Assembly (NCBI RefSeq): GCF_004151245.1
Contig: NZ_JUIW01000007.1
Span: 62,001 to 126,000 of the forward strand
Length of the DNA: 64,000 bases
Direction: 5' to 3'
Origin: Flavobacterium beibuense
GTDB lineage: Bacteria; Bacteroidota; Bacteroidia; Flavobacteriales; Flavobacteriaceae
Shown: positions 63,726 through 64,000 of the stretch, piece after piece
How positions within the stretch are numbered: the stretch's first letter is position 1
Layout of the letters: every line of letters starts with the position of its first letter
The notes under the pieces: generated by a model
Told to the model about the DNA's origin: nothing
The model's database searches: none
The model's input: only the letters and a program-made list of their open reading frames with translations
Translations under genes and position numbers: made by a program

Positions 63726-64000
63726 GGTGTTGTAATTTTTTAAGCAGACTTTCCTTAGCCCTGCTTATGGTTGTCCGGCAATTGCCGGGCGTTATCTGCA
63801 TTATCTCACTTATCTCTTCATTATCGTACCCTTCTATAAAAAGCAGGGTTAGTACTAACCGGTAATTTTCGTTTAAAGACTGTATGGCACCCATTACCTG
63901 TTGCAGCTGCAGCTGCTGAAAATCCAGTTTTGCCTCTTCGCTGTCATCATTGTCTTCAAGCTTATATAACACATTATCTATCGGATCCATAGCACCCCGG
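63712..64000 (-). CDS. ECF RNA polymerase sigma factor, 5' end outside window
   Basis: The frame is open to position 64000, so the start (and region 2) lies beyond the window; the ATG at 63990 is internal. Visible is region 4: LNENYRLVLTLLFIEGYDNEEISEIMQITPGNCRTTISRAKESLLKKL, the helix-turn-helix that reads the -35-type element. The 3' end overlaps the anti-sigma gene by 14 bases. An acidic stretch (KLEDNDDSEEAK) joins the domains. Confidence 0.9.
   Translation of the reverse strand, partial: RGAMDPIDNVLYKLEDNDDSEEAKLDFQQLQLQQVMGAIQSLNENYRLVLTLLFIEGYDNEEISEIMQITPGNCRTTISRAKESLLKKLQHHERG

Overview
The window looks like chromosomal DNA of a member of the Flavobacteriaceae (Bacteroidota), probably Flavobacterium or a close relative. 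The evidence is low GC, PorQ (a type IX secretion component), almost no Shine-Dalgarno sequences before starts, and many -7 elements of the form TAnnTTTG 10-60 bp upstream of start codons, the motif used by the Bacteroidota housekeeping sigma factor. One tRNA (Tyr) is present. I see no rRNA, insertion sequence, prophage or CRISPR array.

Layout. 1-8 kb: 3' end of lon, then porQ-cmk and a run of small secreted or lipoproteins of unknown role, separated by repeat-rich gaps. 8-12.4 kb: a cysteine-desulfurase-like aminotransferase, an LpxL-like acyltransferase, a rhomboid protease and a SIMPL protein. 12.8-21.7 kb: a same-strand block with two large arylsulfatases (each carrying one single-base frameshift), a lipoprotein HAD phosphatase, a DUF4136 lipoprotein, three outer-membrane barrel-type proteins and a convergent YqhA membrane protein. 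21.7-25.7 kb: divergent HxlR regulator/DoxX pair with a strong palindromic operator, then an SDR-AraC-tag-SnoaL(frameshifted)-MazG-like operon. 25.8-28.3 kb: tRNA-Tyr and a small metal-related locus ending in a CDF cation exporter. 28.4-34.1 kb (minus): hydrolase, two tandem TlpA/DUF4369 thioredoxin-like proteins, and a sulfur pair (MBL-rhodanese plus TauE/SafE). 34.4-49 kb: glutamate dehydrogenase, a second repeat-rich gap, a large beta-barrel receptor, ArsC, CPBP protease-menE, M1 peptidase, methyltransferase, esterase, acyl-CoA carboxylase beta and a divergent PiT-like protein. 49-57.6 kb: PhoU-like/PiT phosphate uptake pair, two paralogous GAF histidine kinases, prfB with its programmed +1 frameshift, threonine aldolase and YbaB. 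57.9-64 kb: S9 oligopeptidase, PLP cysteine synthase-family enzyme, and a minus-strand ECF sigma/anti-sigma/surface beta-solenoid locus cut by the window end.

The most unusual features are the sulfatase/HAD/porin block with two broken sulfatases, long dispersed intergenic repeats shared between 1.7 kb and 36 kb, the 30-bp HxlR-doxX palindrome, an inverted repeat running over a start codon at 6.6 kb, and an unannotated promoter-terminator unit plus a 34-residue membrane peptide gene at 7.5-7.85 kb.
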